Positions 18,355 to 27,449 of a stretch of DNA of 64,000 bases are shown one piece after another. Position numbers and translations under genes: made by a program. Origin of the DNA: Novosphingobium resinovorum (lineage in GTDB: Bacteria > Pseudomonadota > Alphaproteobacteria > Sphingomonadales > Sphingomonadaceae); contig NZ_CP017075.1 in the NCBI RefSeq assembly GCF_001742225.1, positions 1,178,001 through 1,242,000 on the forward strand, in the 5' to 3' direction. Positions within the stretch are counted from its first letter, which is position 1. The number at the start of each line of letters is the position of its first letter. The notes beneath the pieces were generated by a model. That model saw only the letters and a program-made list of their open reading frames with translations, did not search any database and was not told the origin of the DNA.

Positions 18355-19452
18355 TTGTATTCCGAAGACGATCTGCAATCCGCCGTCAGTGCCGGAGCCA
18401 TCAGCGCCGAGGCGGCGGACGCCTTGCGCGCCCATGTGGCTACGACACGCGTGGTGCCGATGGCGGACGAGGAAAACATTCGCCTCGTCACCAGTTTCAA
18501 CGACATCTTCGTGGGCATCGCCTGCCTGCTGGTGATCTTCTCCGGCGTTTACGCGGCGGGCGCCAACGACCAGCGCTGGTGGATGGCCGGCCTGCTCGTC
18601 GCCATGGCCAGCTGGCTCATGGCCGAGATCTTCACGCGCAAGCGCCGCATGGCCCTGCCCTCGATCATCGTGCTCGCCTCGTTCGTCGTCGGCCTCGGGC
18701 TTTTTGCCGGAGCGCTCGTCGCGGAGGCCCTGCCCGAGCATCGGGTGCCGGTCTATTACGAGTTCAACGGCGAGCGGCACACCTGGCACCGGATGGAGCG
18801 CTATCCCTGGCAGGACGCAGCCATCATGCTGAGCGCCGCTGTAGCGGCCGGAGTCGGAGCGCTGCTCCACTGGCTGCGTTTCCACGTGGCGATCACGATT
18901 GCGGCCGGAACCGGCGCCGTCGTGCTGCTCCTGCTTTCGGCGATCGCCTGGGCCACCGGGCAGGCATTGGCGGCCAACCCGGTCCTCGCGCCCGCCGCCT
19001 TCCTGTGCGGGCTGGCGGTCTTCGCCTTCGCCATGCGCTGGGACTTGTCCGACCGGGCTCGGCGGACCCAGCGCGCGGACATCGCGTTCTGGCTCCACCT
19101 GCTCGCCGCGCCGCTGATCGCGCATTCGCTGTTCTACTGGCTGGGCGTGCTGAACGGCGACGACGTGACTCCGGGCCATGCCGCAGGGGTGCTCGTCACC
19201 TATGTGGCATTTGCGCTCGTCGCCCTGCTGGTGGACCGGCGGGCTCTGCTGGTGTCGGCGCTGATCTACGTGCTGGCGGCATTGAACGGCCTCCTGCGCA
19301 ATGCCGGTACGATCGAGATGAACCTGGCGATCTCCACGCTGTTCGTCGGTGCGGCGCTGCTCGCGTTGTCGGTGTTCTGGACTCCACTGCGCCGCGCCCT
19401 GCTGACGCTGGCGCCGGAAAGCTGGCGCGAACGGCTACCCGCTTCGGCTTAA
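18355..19452 (+). CDS. Polytopic membrane protein with DUF2157-like N terminus
   Basis: A 365-residue inner-membrane protein with about ten hydrophobic helices from residue 45 onward. The first 40 residues (YSEDDLQSAVSAGAISAEAADALRAH) resemble the cytoplasmic start of DUF2157-type proteins. The start is TTG at 18355, supported by AAGGGGA six bases upstream; no ATG fits as well. It is followed by two repeat elements. Function unknown. Confidence 0.72.
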   Translation: MYSEDDLQSAVSAGAISAEAADALRAHVATTRVVPMADEENIRLVTSFNDIFVGIACLLVIFSGVYAAGANDQRWWMAGLLVAMASWLMAEIFTRKRRMALPSIIVLASFVVGLGLFAGALVAEALPEHRVPVYYEFNGERHTWHRMERYPWQDAAIMLSAAVAAGVGALLHWLRFHVAITIAAGTGAVVLLLLSAIAWATGQALAANPVLAPAAFLCGLAVFAFAMRWDLSDRARRTQRADIAFWLHLLAAPLIAHSLFYWLGVLNGDDVTPGHAAGVLVTYVAFALVALLVDRRALLVSALIYVLAALNGLLRNAGTIEMNLAISTLFVGAALLALSVFWTPLRRALLTLAPESWRERLPASA

Positions 19453-19455
19453 GCA

Positions 19456-19588
19456 TCCTTCCTGTCGCAAAGCGATGGGGAGGGGGCAGGGACGCAGCCG
19501 CTGACGCAGGGGGTGTTTGCGCCGCTGCCCCCTCCACCACCGACTGCGTCGGCAGTCCCCCTCCCCATTGCTTCGCAACGGGGAGGAT
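19456..19588. repeat. Family A inverted-repeat element, copy 2
   Basis: About 133 bp, related to the element at 761-880: it opens ATCCTTCCTGTCGCAAAGCG and closes CATTGCTTCGCAACGGGGAG, again as inverted ends around GGGGAGG / CCTCCCC blocks. The interior differs from copy 1 and carries its own inverted repeats (GACGCAGCCGCTGACGC). It lies directly beside the family B element at 19598. Confidence 0.78.
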
Positions 19589-19597
19589 ACACTTGCC

Positions 19598-19730
19598 GTC
19601 ATCCCAGCGAAGGCTGGGACCGCTATGGCCATGAAACGCCCTATCGACGGGCCGGTGTAGTTTCGCCGCAGCCTTGCCGAGACCTCGCGATATGACGAAA
19701 GCGGTCCCAGCCTGCGCTGGGATGACGGGC
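19598..19730. repeat. Family B inverted-repeat element, copy 1
   Basis: Opens GTCATCCCAGCGAAGGCTGG and closes with the inverted form GTCCCAGCCTGCGCTGGGAT, with about 90 bases between. The same element recurs at 40627-40759. Such repeats are common between genes in sphingomonads. It ends about 16 bases before the stop of the DUF2794 gene and could act at its 3' end. Confidence 0.85.
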
Positions 19731-19746
19731 TTTCAGCCGAGAACGC

Positions 19747-20106
19747 TCAGTCCTCGACAACCTTGAGCAATTTGCGTTCCAGCGAACTCAGCACATTCGA
19801 GAGTTCGTGCCCGCGCTTGAGCACTTGCCCCGCTTCGCCGAACAGGGTCCACATGCCTTGTTTGCCGCGCAGCGAGGGGCGCTTCTCGATCCGCGCCTGC
19901 GGGCGTTCGGCGGCGCGGCGAAAAGCGCTGAAACTGGCGGCCTCGCGCGCGAAATCCATCGCGTAGTCGCGCCAGAGCCCGGCCGCGACCATCCGGCCGT
20001 AGAGATCGAGAATTCGCTGGAGTTCCAGCCGGTCGAACCCGACCTGCGACGGCTGGACGCCGGGAAACGGGACGACGCTACCTGAGGTAATTCCGCCTGC
20101 CACCAT
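19747..20106 (-). CDS. DUF2794 family protein
   Basis: A 119-residue protein matching the alphaproteobacterial DUF2794 family as I recall it: the core FDRLELQRILDLYGRMVAAG, then WRDYAMDFAREAASFSAFRRAAERP and a C-terminal LKRGHELSNVLSSLERKLLKV. The family has no known function. It starts 8 bases after the cysE stop on the same strand, so the two are co-transcribed. Confidence 0.85.
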   Translation of the reverse strand: MVAGGITSGSVVPFPGVQPSQVGFDRLELQRILDLYGRMVAAGLWRDYAMDFAREAASFSAFRRAAERPQARIEKRPSLRGKQGMWTLFGEAGQVLKRGHELSNVLSSLERKLLKVVED

Positions 20107-20114
20107 TCAGCGGC

Positions 20115-20810
20115 TCACCAGCGCTCGTTTTCGCGCGCGGCGTGCTGACGCTCGGAGATAAGTTCCTCCACCTGAGCGCGCAGCAAGGCCACCTGCTGTT
20201 CGAGATCCTCGACGCGCTGGGCGCCGCCTGTGGGCTCGCAGGGTTCCTTGCAAGGCGTGCCGTAGGGCATGAATTCCTTGGCCCAGGTCTCCGCCTTGAC
20301 CAGCGTGGAGCGGGCCTTGAGGCCGATCATCGTCGCACCCTCGGGCACGTCTTCGGTCACGACCGCGCTGGCGCCGATGCGGGCACGGCGGCCGATGGTG
20401 ACGGGGCCGATGATCTGCGCGCCCGAACCGACGATCACGTTGTCGAGCAGGGTAGGGTGGCGCTTGCCGCCGACGCCGTTGGTGGGGTTGGAACCACCCA
20501 GCGTCACGCACTGGTAGATCGTCACGTTGTCGCCGATCACCGCGGTCTCGCCGATCACGGTGAAGCCGTGGTCGATGAAGAAATTGCGGCCGATCTGCGC
20601 GCCGGGATGGATGTCGATCGCGGTCAGGAAGCGCGCAAGGTGGTTCACCACGCGGGCGAGGAAGAACAGGTCCGCCTGGAACAGGGCATGCGCGATGCGG
20701 TGCCAGAACAGAGCCCATACGCCCGGATAAAGCAGCACTTCCCAACGCGAACGCGGCGCAGGATCGCGTGCGACAACCGAGTCCAGATAGCGGATGATAT
20801 TACCCAGCAT
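20115..20810 (-). CDS. cysE: Serine O-acetyltransferase
   Basis: A 231-residue left-handed beta-helix acetyltransferase that makes O-acetylserine, the cysteine precursor. The N-terminal helices are short (the EpsC/SrpH-type form). The hexapeptide repeats run from IDIHPGAQIGRNFFIDHG through GETAVIGDNVTIYQCVTLGG to GPVTIGRRARIGASAVVTED, with catalytic His in HPGAQIG and DHG. A C-terminal coiled segment (RVEDLEQQVALLRAQVEELI) extends beyond the core. It heads a leftward pair with DUF2794. Confidence 0.92.
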   Translation of the reverse strand: MLGNIIRYLDSVVARDPAPRSRWEVLLYPGVWALFWHRIAHALFQADLFFLARVVNHLARFLTAIDIHPGAQIGRNFFIDHGFTVIGETAVIGDNVTIYQCVTLGGSNPTNGVGGKRHPTLLDNVIVGSGAQIIGPVTIGRRARIGASAVVTEDVPEGATMIGLKARSTLVKAETWAKEFMPYGTPCKEPCEPTGGAQRVEDLEQQVALLRAQVEELISERQHAARENERW

Positions 20811-20880
20811 CGCCGGAAATTCCCATCAATCGTTCCACTTTGCAACTTTTGTCGCAAAGCCGCCCTCACGTTACCGTCTG

Positions 20881-20940
20881 GAAATGCGCGATATGCGCAT
20901 TTCGCGGCACCAGCCGCCCGGAAAATGCAGCGCATTTTCC
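20881..20940. terminator. Twin perfect hairpins after hdaA
   Basis: Two perfect 9-bp hairpins in a row. The first is GAAATGCGC (20881-20889) with GCGCATTTC (20895-20903). The second is GGAAAATGC (20920-20928) with GCATTTTCC (20932-20940). The second begins ten bases beyond the hdaA stop. There is no T run, and a third, looser repeat (CTTTGC/GCAAAG, near 20840-20860) follows before cysE. Probably terminators of hdaA or RNA-processing sites. Confidence 0.5.
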
Positions 20941-20950
20941 AGACAAACCC

Positions 20951-21583
20951 TTAAGTCTGGGCGCCGCCTTTAGTCTCTTCCAGCGCGTCGCGCCAGATGG
21001 CCATTGTGGGGGCCGTCTTGCGCTCCAGACTGAGCCGGTCGATGGCGGCGACCAGACGTTCGACGCCCACATGGCTACGGGTACAACGTCCTACAAGATA
21101 TTGCGTTGCCGAATGATCGAGAACCAGCCCGCGCATCTCGGCATGCACTTCCATCAGCGCGATGAGCATCGCATCGTCCGGCTCGCCGATCGCAAGGTTC
21201 AGCGCGGCACCAAGCCGCGAGGACAAGTCCGGCAGGCGTACCCGCCAGCGTTCGCCATCACTGTCGCCTACGCCCGGTGCGAAAGGCTTGTCGGCGACGA
21301 TCAGCAGCGGACGGCCCAGTTCCTGCGCCCGGTTCCAGCGGTGGAACAGTGCGTCCTCGGGCATGCCTTGCGCATCATCGACAGCATCGCCTGCGCCCGA
21401 TTCGACGAACCAGCGCGCCAGCAGCGACTTGCCGGAGCGCGGCGGGCCGGAGAGGATCGCGGTGCGGAAAGGCCACTGGGCCGGCTCTATCAGCGCATCG
21501 ATCGCAGGCGCGTTGGCCTCACCCACGACAATGCGCGGCGGACTGTCGCTCGCGGCGGACAGCGGAAGGGCGATCTGTCGCAT
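20951..21583 (-). CDS. hdaA: DnaA-related replication regulator HdaA
   Basis: A 210-residue AAA+ protein related to DnaA and Hda. It starts MRQIALPL, in which QIALPL fits the beta-clamp-binding motif that lets Hda proteins act with the clamp to turn ATP-DnaA into ADP-DnaA after initiation. Walker A is GPPRSGKS (46-53). The C-terminal lid helices match the DnaA domain III end, with no DNA-binding domain IV. The frame is open upstream, but ATG 21581-21583 places the clamp motif at the N terminus as expected. Confidence 0.87.
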   Translation of the reverse strand: MRQIALPLSAASDSPPRIVVGEANAPAIDALIEPAQWPFRTAILSGPPRSGKSLLARWFVESGAGDAVDDAQGMPEDALFHRWNRAQELGRPLLIVADKPFAPGVGDSDGERWRVRLPDLSSRLGAALNLAIGEPDDAMLIALMEVHAEMRGLVLDHSATQYLVGRCTRSHVGVERLVAAIDRLSLERKTAPTMAIWRDALEETKGGAQT

Positions 21584-21593
21584 GGCGAGGGTC

Positions 21594-22865
21594 CTAGCGG
21601 CTGATCCTAAGCGAGGTGCCCCCGCCGGAAACCTTCCAACCCTGCCCGCGCAAGGCACCGGTCAGCCGCTCGCCTCCGCCCGATACGGTGACCCGCATGA
21701 CAGAGGTGCCGCCGATCGCGAGGCTTACGGTCGCGGCGCCCTGCACACCCGGCACACCGCGAACGGCGGCGAGCGCAGCGTCTACCGCAGCGGCATCGGG
21801 CGTAGCGAACTGGACCGTAACGGTCTCGACCGGAGCACCGGAGACGTCTTCGGTGCGAATCACCGGGATCGGCGTCGGCACCACCACGGGTGCCTCGCCC
21901 TTGGGCATCAGCTTTTCGCGCAGCTCGGCGAAGGCCCGGTCAAGCGCTTCTCCGCCTGCGTTGATAGAAGGGTCAGGGCGCAGTTCGCCGGTCGCCAGCG
22001 CGTCGCGGTAGAGGCCGTCGACGCGCGTGACGGCCTGCTCCAGCATGCGCGGCAGGTCCTGCTCGCTGGCGGCGTCCATGGTGAAGCCGCCGAGAAACTT
22101 GTTGTCCGGGCCGTAGCGCGCGGTGAAGGTGCCCTTGATCGGGCCGCCGGGCCATTGCCGCTCCAGCCGCGCGACGGGCATCACCACGTCGGAGGCGTCG
22201 AACTGGCCGAGCACCGTACGCCACCACAGGCGGCTGCGGCGCGAGGTCTGTCCGGCGGTGAGAATCAGCGATTCGCCGCCCGAGCCGGTCGGGCGCACGT
22301 AATCGACGGGGCTGGCGGCAGCCTGGAACTCGGCCCAGGCGCGCTGCCACGGCCCGCGCACCTCGAAGACCTGCCTGACACCGCCCGAATCGAGCACCGG
22401 GATCAGCAGCAGCGGCGCCGAACGCGGACCGGAGCCCGCTCCAGCGCCGACATATTGCCCGGCCTTGGCCTTGTCGAAAATGACGCCGAGCGTCGCGATA
22501 TAGCGCTTGGGGCCGACCTGCTCCTGCCCGATGACCACGGAGGTCACCATGGCGTCGATTGATTCGACCGGCATGTCCGGGCCGCCGAGCTTCTTCCAGG
22601 CTTCCTTTTCCGCCAGTTTCCAGCCGTCGATCCGGGCCTGCGCGCCGGTCTTCGCGGTCACGTCGACGCTGATGCCGTTGACCTGGATGTCCTGCGAATT
22701 GGCGAGCGGAGCTATACCGCGATCGCCCTCGATCTGCGCCAGAAGCTGGACGCCGGTGATCGTCGCCACTGCGAGAACGGCCGCGCCGCCCCACCACAAC
22801 ATGGCCCTGGAGGCGGCACCCTTGCGGCTGAACCGCAGGCTTTTGGGGGAAATCGTGATTGCCAT
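21594..22865 (-). CDS. Membrane-anchored periplasmic protein, possibly DUF2066-like
   Basis: A 423-residue protein with one N-terminal membrane segment ([20 protein letters not shown], about 21-40). A long periplasmic part follows, with the helix-rich segment [14 protein letters not shown] and an Ile/Val-rich domain, which together resemble DUF2066 proteins. The last 90 residues ([20 protein letters not shown] onward) form two small alpha/beta repeats that look like heavy-metal-associated or ACT-like folds. It ends 10 bases before the hdaA start and is divergent from purM. In function it is unassigned. Confidence 0.68.
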   Translation of the reverse strand: MAITISPKSLRFSRKGAASRAMLWWGGAAVLAVATITGVQLLAQIEGDRGIAPLANSQDIQVNGISVDVTAKTGAQARIDGWKLAEKEAWKKLGGPDMPVESIDAMVTSVVIGQEQVGPKRYIATLGVIFDKAKAGQYVGAGAGSGPRSAPLLLIPVLDSGGVRQVFEVRGPWQRAWAEFQAAASPVDYVRPTGSGGESLILTAGQTSRRSRLWWRTVLGQFDASDVVMPVARLERQWPGGPIKGTFTARYGPDNKFLGGFTMDAASEQDLPRMLEQAVTRVDGLYRDALATGELRPDPSINAGGEALDRAFAELREKLMPKGEAPVVVPTPIPVIRTEDVSGAPVETVTVQFATPDAAAVDAALAAVRGVPGVQGAATVSLAIGGTSVMRVTVSGGGERLTGALRGQGWKVSGGGTSLRISR

Positions 22866-22934
22866 GTCGAAACCGGGGGCCTTGTGCCCAATCGAAGATG
22901 GAAATCCAAGTCACAAAGCGCTAGGCGCGCCCAC

Positions 22935-24038
22935 ATGTCCGACGATAACTCCCAGAAGAGCTATAGCTACGAGCAGGCCGGCGTCTCGATCGCGGCCGGT
23001 AACGCGCTGGTCAAGGCCATCGCCCCGCTCGCGAAATCCACCGCGCGCCCCGGCGCCGACGCGGAACTGGGAGGCTTCGGCGGCTTCTTCGATCCGCGCG
23101 CGGCGGGCTACAAGGACCCGCTGCTGGTCGCCGCCAACGACGGCGTCGGCACCAAGGTCAAGCTGGCGATCGACCACGACCGCCACGACCATATCGGCAT
23201 CGACCTCGTCGCCATGTGCGTCAACGACCTTATCGTGCAGGGCGCCGAGCCGCTGTTCTTCCTCGACTACTTCGCCACCGGCAAGCTGGAGAACGGCGTC
23301 GCCGAGCGCGTCGTCGCGGGCATTGCCGATGGCTGCAAGATTTCCGGCTGCGCCCTCATCGGCGGCGAGACGGCCGAGATGCCGGGCATGTACGCGGCGG
23401 GCGACTACGACCTCGCGGGCTTCTGCGTCGGCGCGGTGGAGCGCGGCGAGCAGCTGACCGGGGACAAGGTCGCGGCCGGCGACGTGCTGCTGGGCCTCGC
23501 GTCCTCGGGCGTCCATTCCAACGGGTATTCGCTGGTGCGCCGTCTGGCCGAGGACAAGGGCTGGAAGCTGAACCGCCCCGCCCTGTTCGATTCGGACACG
23601 CTGCTAATCGACGCGCTGATCGCGCCGACCCGCATCTACGTGAAGAGCCTGCTGCCGTTCATCCGCGCGGGCCGTATCCACGCCCTCGCCCACATCACCG
23701 GCGGTGGCCTTCTCGAGAACATCCCGCGCGTGCTGCCCAAGGGCCTGCACGCCCGCATCGACGCCGATGCCTGGCCGCAGCCGCGCCTGATGGCGTTCCT
23801 GCAGGCGCAGGGCAACATCGAGCCGGGCGAGATGGCGCGCACCTTCAACTGCGGCGTCGGCATGGTACTGGCCGTCGCGGCTGACGAAGCCGAAGCGCTC
23901 AAGGCGGAACTGGAAGCCGTGGGCGAGACCGTCTTCACCATCGGCGCGATCGAGCCGGGCGAAAAGGGCTGCACCGTGGCAGGATCGGCCGAGGCGTGGT
24001 CCGCGCGCGAGCCGTGGGAAGCCGTTCATCTTGGCTGA
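22935..24038 (+). CDS. purM: Phosphoribosylformylglycinamidine cyclo-ligase (AIR synthetase)
   Basis: A 367-residue PurM that closes the imidazole ring of AIR in purine synthesis, step 5. Conserved segments: [46 protein letters not shown] and [15 protein letters not shown]. The ATG at 22935 gives the expected N terminus ([20 protein letters not shown]); the frame is open further upstream without homology. Its last eight bases overlap the start of purN. Confidence 0.97.
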   Translation: MSDDNSQKSYSYEQAGVSIAAGNALVKAIAPLAKSTARPGADAELGGFGGFFDPRAAGYKDPLLVAANDGVGTKVKLAIDHDRHDHIGIDLVAMCVNDLIVQGAEPLFFLDYFATGKLENGVAERVVAGIADGCKISGCALIGGETAEMPGMYAAGDYDLAGFCVGAVERGEQLTGDKVAAGDVLLGLASSGVHSNGYSLVRRLAEDKGWKLNRPALFDSDTLLIDALIAPTRIYVKSLLPFIRAGRIHALAHITGGGLLENIPRVLPKGLHARIDADAWPQPRLMAFLQAQGNIEPGEMARTFNCGVGMVLAVAADEAEALKAELEAVGETVFTIGAIEPGEKGCTVAGSAEAWSAREPWEAVHLG

Positions 24039-24984
24039 GAGAGCCAAAGTCGCCGTCCTGATCTCGGGCAGCGGCACCAACATGGCCGCCCTGCTCTATG
24101 CGAGCCGCGCGGTCGACTGTCCTTACGAGATCGTACTGGTCGCCGCCAACGATCCCGAGGCCAAGGGGCTGCGCCTTGCCGAAGCGGAAGGCGTGAAAAC
24201 CTTCGCGCTCAGTCACAAGGGCATGAAGCGGCCAGAACACGACGCGGGGATGGACGCGGCGATTCGCGCCAGCGGCGCGCAGTGGGTCGCGCTGGCGGGC
24301 TATATGCGCATCCTGACGCCGGAATTCGTGGGCAGCTGGGAAGGCCGGATGGTCAATATCCATCCCTCGCTGCTGCCCAAGTACACCGGCCTGCACACCC
24401 ATGACCGCGCGATCGAGGCAGGCGACAGCCACGGCGGCGTTACCGTCCACCTCGTCACCGCGCAGCTCGACGACGGCCCGATCCTCGGCCAGACCCCGGT
24501 TGCGATCCTGCCAGGAGATACGGCCGACACGCTCGCCGCGCGCGTATTGATTGCCGAGCACCAGCTCTACTCGCGCTGCCTCGCCGACCTCGTGACGCGC
24601 GAGACGCGGCCCGAATGGCTGCTCGAGCAAGTGCGCGAACGCGCCCTCGCCTTGCCCGAGAGCGATGAGACGGTCAGCCACGGCATGGCCTGCTTCGGCG
24701 TGATAAAGGGCAAGAAGTTCGCCTACTTCAGCGCCGACCATCACGGGGACGGCCGCGTCGCGCTGCTGATCAAGATCAGCGGCGCAGACGAACAGGCGAT
24801 GCTGATCGAGCAGGACGACGACCTATACTTCCGCCCCGCCTACTTCGGTGACGGCTGGCTCGGCATTCGGCTCGATCGCGGCGACACCGACTGGGAGGCG
24901 ATCGCCGACTGGCTCTGGCTGTCGTGGCGGGCAGTGGCGCCCAAGCGGCTTACCGCGCTGATGGATGCGGCCGGACAGTTCTAA
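24031..24984 (+). CDS. purN: Glycinamide ribonucleotide formyltransferase fused to a YjbR/MmcQ-like domain
   Basis: A 317-residue protein. Residues 1-195 are PurN (formyl transfer to GAR): [46 protein letters not shown] signature with Asn-His-Asp catalytic set, and GGVTVHLV. Residues about 205-310 match the small YjbR/MmcQ fold ([20 protein letters not shown] and [20 protein letters not shown], then [11 protein letters not shown]). The start is TTG at 24031 inside the end of purM; the first ATG lies past the phosphate loop, so TTG is required. Ordinary PurN is about 190-220 residues, so the fusion is the odd point. Confidence 0.92.
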   Translation: MAERAKVAVLISGSGTNMAALLYASRAVDCPYEIVLVAANDPEAKGLRLAEAEGVKTFALSHKGMKRPEHDAGMDAAIRASGAQWVALAGYMRILTPEFVGSWEGRMVNIHPSLLPKYTGLHTHDRAIEAGDSHGGVTVHLVTAQLDDGPILGQTPVAILPGDTADTLAARVLIAEHQLYSRCLADLVTRETRPEWLLEQVRERALALPESDETVSHGMACFGVIKGKKFAYFSADHHGDGRVALLIKISGADEQAMLIEQDDDLYFRPAYFGDGWLGIRLDRGDTDWEAIADWLWLSWRAVAPKRLTALMDAAGQF

Positions 24985-25655
24985 AAGGTATAGCCCACCG
25001 AAAGCTGGACGATCGGGTAGACCTTGTAGTTGTCCACCTCGTTCTCGATTTCGCCGCGTTCGCGGGCGAGATCTTCCTGGAATAACGGGTTGCTCGCCAA
25101 TTCACCCGTGGCGACGACGTCTTCGGTCCGGGGCCTGCCGTGGAGCATCACGCCTGCATCGAGGCTCCACGCAAAGCCGTTCTCCCGGTTCTTCGCGAAG
25201 CCCACGGTGAACGTCGGCACGAACCGTCGGGCGCGGACCTTGCCCTCGATGGTGCCGATTTCCTCGGGCGTGTAGACCCGCTGGCCGACCGTCACCGCCT
25301 CACTCGGGGTGGCGACAAGGTCGATGCGGTTGCTGCTGACACGGAATCCCGCCGAAAGCCGAAAGCAATTGCGGAAGGGATAGAGGTCCGCATTCGCGCC
25401 CCATGAGCGCAGCTTGAGGTCGCCATGGTAATTGATGTCATCGACATCGACATTGTGCCCGAGGCCAAGGAAAGTCGCGGAAGCCCGGACTCCGACGATC
25501 TCGGAAAGCCGAAACCCCACTTCCGGGCCGATACCCAGCGAGCCGCCGGCTGCGGCGATGGTGACGCCCCCGCGCGTATCCTGCGCATGACAGACGGCCG
25601 GCGGCCACGATGCCATGAGCAGGCCGGCAATCCATGCGATTTGCTTCAACGTCAT
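24981..25655 (-). CDS. Outer-membrane beta-barrel protein
   Basis: A 224-residue protein with a signal peptide (MTLKQIAWIAGLLMASWPPAVCHA). Alternating hydrophobic strands follow (GVTIAAAGGSLGIGPEVGF, VGVRASATFLGLG, RLSAGFRVSSNRIDL), and it closes with [12 protein letters not shown]; the terminal Phe is the outer-membrane barrel signature. It converges with purN, sharing four bases at their 3' ends. It resembles small OmpW/OprF-like barrels; ligand unknown. Confidence 0.8.
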   Translation of the reverse strand: MTLKQIAWIAGLLMASWPPAVCHAQDTRGGVTIAAAGGSLGIGPEVGFRLSEIVGVRASATFLGLGHNVDVDDINYHGDLKLRSWGANADLYPFRNCFRLSAGFRVSSNRIDLVATPSEAVTVGQRVYTPEEIGTIEGKVRARRFVPTFTVGFAKNRENGFAWSLDAGVMLHGRPRTEDVVATGELASNPLFQEDLARERGEIENEVDNYKVYPIVQLSVGYTF

Positions 25656-25747
25656 GCGGTCTCCTCAGGCCGCCCCGCATGACCGATCCTCGCCCTCGAT
25701 GGTAAACAGAGGCTTGCTCCGCCCCTCCGTGAACCTACGCGGCCGAG

Positions 25748-25993
25748 TCAGATTTCAGTGTAATCTACCTGCGGCCTGCTCTCGCGCGTGCCGCGATAGC
25801 GCTTGTCGGGGTCCTGCGGGTCTCCGGCGATGAGGACGTAATCCTCGTGCACTTCCGTCAGCGTGCCCGCGAAAGGGAAGCCTTCGAGGCTGCCGTTGAC
25901 GCGGAAGCTGACCGTGTCGCCAACCTTGAAGGTCTTTTCGTCGAAATTGAATTCGAAGGGGCAGGTTTCACCCCCCTCACCCATTCCCTGCAT
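25748..25993 (-). CDS. Small acidic protein, unknown
   Basis: An 81-residue cytosolic protein (MQGMGEGGETCPFEFNFDEK onward) with a beta-rich middle (KVGDTVSFRVNGSLEGFPFAG) that reads like a small barrel with a Lys/Gly-rich loop, then a charged tail (RYRGTRESRPQVDYTEI). AGGAGA lies about 6 bases before ATG 25991-25993, which supports this start over the longer open frame upstream. No family recognised. Confidence 0.65.
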   Translation of the reverse strand: MQGMGEGGETCPFEFNFDEKTFKVGDTVSFRVNGSLEGFPFAGTLTEVHEDYVLIAGDPQDPDKRYRGTRESRPQVDYTEI

Positions 25994-26088
25994 CACGGTT
26001 CTCCTCTGCTGCAAGCGTACAGCAGTGAGCCGCGATGGATCAAATCGAAACTCGGCGCGCGCGCAGCGCCGTGCCGATGGATAGGCGG

Positions 26089-26220
26089 TCAGCGATGAGG
26101 TGTCGCCGCCCGTGCCTCGATTCCCGTGCCTGCTTTCGCGGGATCGGTATTGGCTGCATGCGACATCAGCACCGCTGCGCAGAACGACAGGGATGCCGCA
26201 ATGAGGATCGTCTTGGCCAT
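26089..26220 (-). CDS. Small secreted peptide
   Basis: A 43-residue frame: MAKTILIAASLSFCAAVLMS is a good Sec signal peptide, leaving a mature peptide of about 20 residues (AANTDPAKAGTGIEARAATP and three more). A GGAAA element lies 5 bases before the ATG. The sequence around it is AT-richer than average, fitting a promoter before it. Function unknown. Confidence 0.5.
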   Translation of the reverse strand: MAKTILIAASLSFCAAVLMSHAANTDPAKAGTGIEARAATPHR

Positions 26221-26275
26221 CAAAGTTTCCGATATAAAGAATTAACCTTAGACTAAGCCCCCATTCCACAAGCGC

Positions 26276-26306
26276 CAAAAGAAAAAGGCCGCCGAAACCG
26301 GCGACC
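26276..26306 (-). terminator. Intrinsic terminator of ndk
   Basis: On the minus strand a GGTCGCC / GGCGGCC-type stem (one G-U pair) with a GGTTTC loop is followed by CTTTTTCTTTT. It lies about 35 bases after the ndk stop and is a standard Rho-independent terminator. Confidence 0.8.
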
Positions 26307-26339
26307 CTCTCCCGAATTACGAAGATTTAACCGTCAGCT

Positions 26340-26762
26340 TCAGCCGACGATCTCTTCCGGCTTGAAGAAGTAGGCGATCTCGATCGCCGCGTTCTCTTCC
26401 GAATCCGAACCGTGGACCGAGTTGGCTTCGATCGATTCGGCCAGTTCCTTGCGGATGGTGCCGGCGTCGGCGTTCTCGGGGTTGGTGGCGCCCATGATGT
26501 CACGGTTGCGCTTCACGGCGTCTTCGCCTTCGAGCACCTGGACGACGACGGGGCCGGAAATCATGAACGAAACCAGGTCGTTGAAGAACGGACGCTCGGC
26601 GTGGACGGCGTAGAAGCCCTCAGCCTGTTCCTTCGACATCTGGATGCGCTTGGATGCGACGACGCGCAGGCCGGCTTCCTCGAGCATCTTGGTGACGGCG
26701 CCGGTCAGGTTGCGGCGGGTGGCGTCGGGCTTGATGATCGAAAAGGTGCGGGTAACCGCCAT
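26340..26762 (-). CDS. ndk: Nucleoside diphosphate kinase
   Basis: A 140-residue NDK that moves the gamma phosphate between nucleoside triphosphates and diphosphates through His117 in ANSVHGSDS. The opening [17 protein letters not shown] is diagnostic, and the length is standard. It is the last gene of a leftward pepA-holC-ndk group, separated from holC by an inverted-repeat element. Confidence 0.98.
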   Translation of the reverse strand: MAVTRTFSIIKPDATRRNLTGAVTKMLEEAGLRVVASKRIQMSKEQAEGFYAVHAERPFFNDLVSFMISGPVVVQVLEGEDAVKRNRDIMGATNPENADAGTIRKELAESIEANSVHGSDSEENAAIEIAYFFKPEEIVG

Positions 26763-26856
26763 GGGACTATTCCTTGGACAAGGGCGTTATTGTTGGGCGC
26801 GCCCCTAGCCGGGAATGGGGTTGTCCGCAAGGTGGGCATTGCGGCCCGGTTCGGGG

Positions 26857-26970
26857 CCCACCCCGTACGGCTAGGCGATAAATCGCCAAGCCTTCCGGCC
26901 CTCCCGCAAGCGGGAGGGCGATCGCGCCTTCTTCTCCCCTCCCGCTTGCGGGAGGGGCCGGGGGTGGACC
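26857..26970. repeat. Family C inverted-repeat element, copy 1
   Basis: A 114-bp element with an outer CCCACCCCG... / ...GGGGGTGG pair, a GGCGATAAATCGCC hairpin and an inner pair CCCTCCCGCAAGCGGGAGGG and CCCTCCCGCTTGCGGGAGGG. It matches, in reverse orientation, the element at 33902-34016. It separates holC from ndk. Confidence 0.85.
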
Positions 26971-26984
26971 TGACGCCTTGGCCC

Positions 26985-27428
26985 TTACTCTTCCGCCTTC
27001 TTGGCCCAGCGGCCGTCTTCCTGCGCCCAGTATTCCTTCTTAACCCCTTCGCGCCCGCGCAAGTCACGCCAGACCTCGCGGGCCTGCGGCTTGGTCTCGT
27101 CGTCGAAGAGGTAGAACGTGCGCTCGAACGGCTCCTCGCCCTCGCACCACACGCCGTCGGCGATGACGAGGAAACGGGCGCCGTTCACCGGGTCGGGAAT
27201 GTCGGACAGGAGGATCGGCTGACGCTCCTCGCCGCCCTCGCCCATCTGGCCGTTGGCGAGGAAGCCGTCCGGCCGGTGCGACCACAGCGCCGCCGAGATC
27301 CGGCCGCGCTGCTGCTCGTCGGCGGAGACCACGAGCACGCGCCCCCCGCCCTCGACGATGCGCCGGGCCAGCAACGGCACGACCGCATGGGCCGGGTCGC
27401 GGCTGAGTTCATAGAACATGACCTGCAC
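26985..27428 (-). CDS. holC: DNA polymerase III chi subunit
   Basis: A 147-residue chi subunit, which ties the clamp loader to SSB. It has the family's FYELSRDPAHAVVPLLARRI opening, RVLVVSADEQQRGRIS, and LWSHRPDGFLANGQ. The start is GTG at 27426-27428, with an AGAAGG element 10 bases upstream. It lies 21 bases after pepA, as in many proteobacteria. Confidence 0.93.
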   Translation of the reverse strand: MQVMFYELSRDPAHAVVPLLARRIVEGGGRVLVVSADEQQRGRISAALWSHRPDGFLANGQMGEGGEERQPILLSDIPDPVNGARFLVIADGVWCEGEEPFERTFYLFDDETKPQAREVWRDLRGREGVKKEYWAQEDGRWAKKAEE

Positions 27429-27449
27429 TCAACCGCGTCCTTCTCTGGC

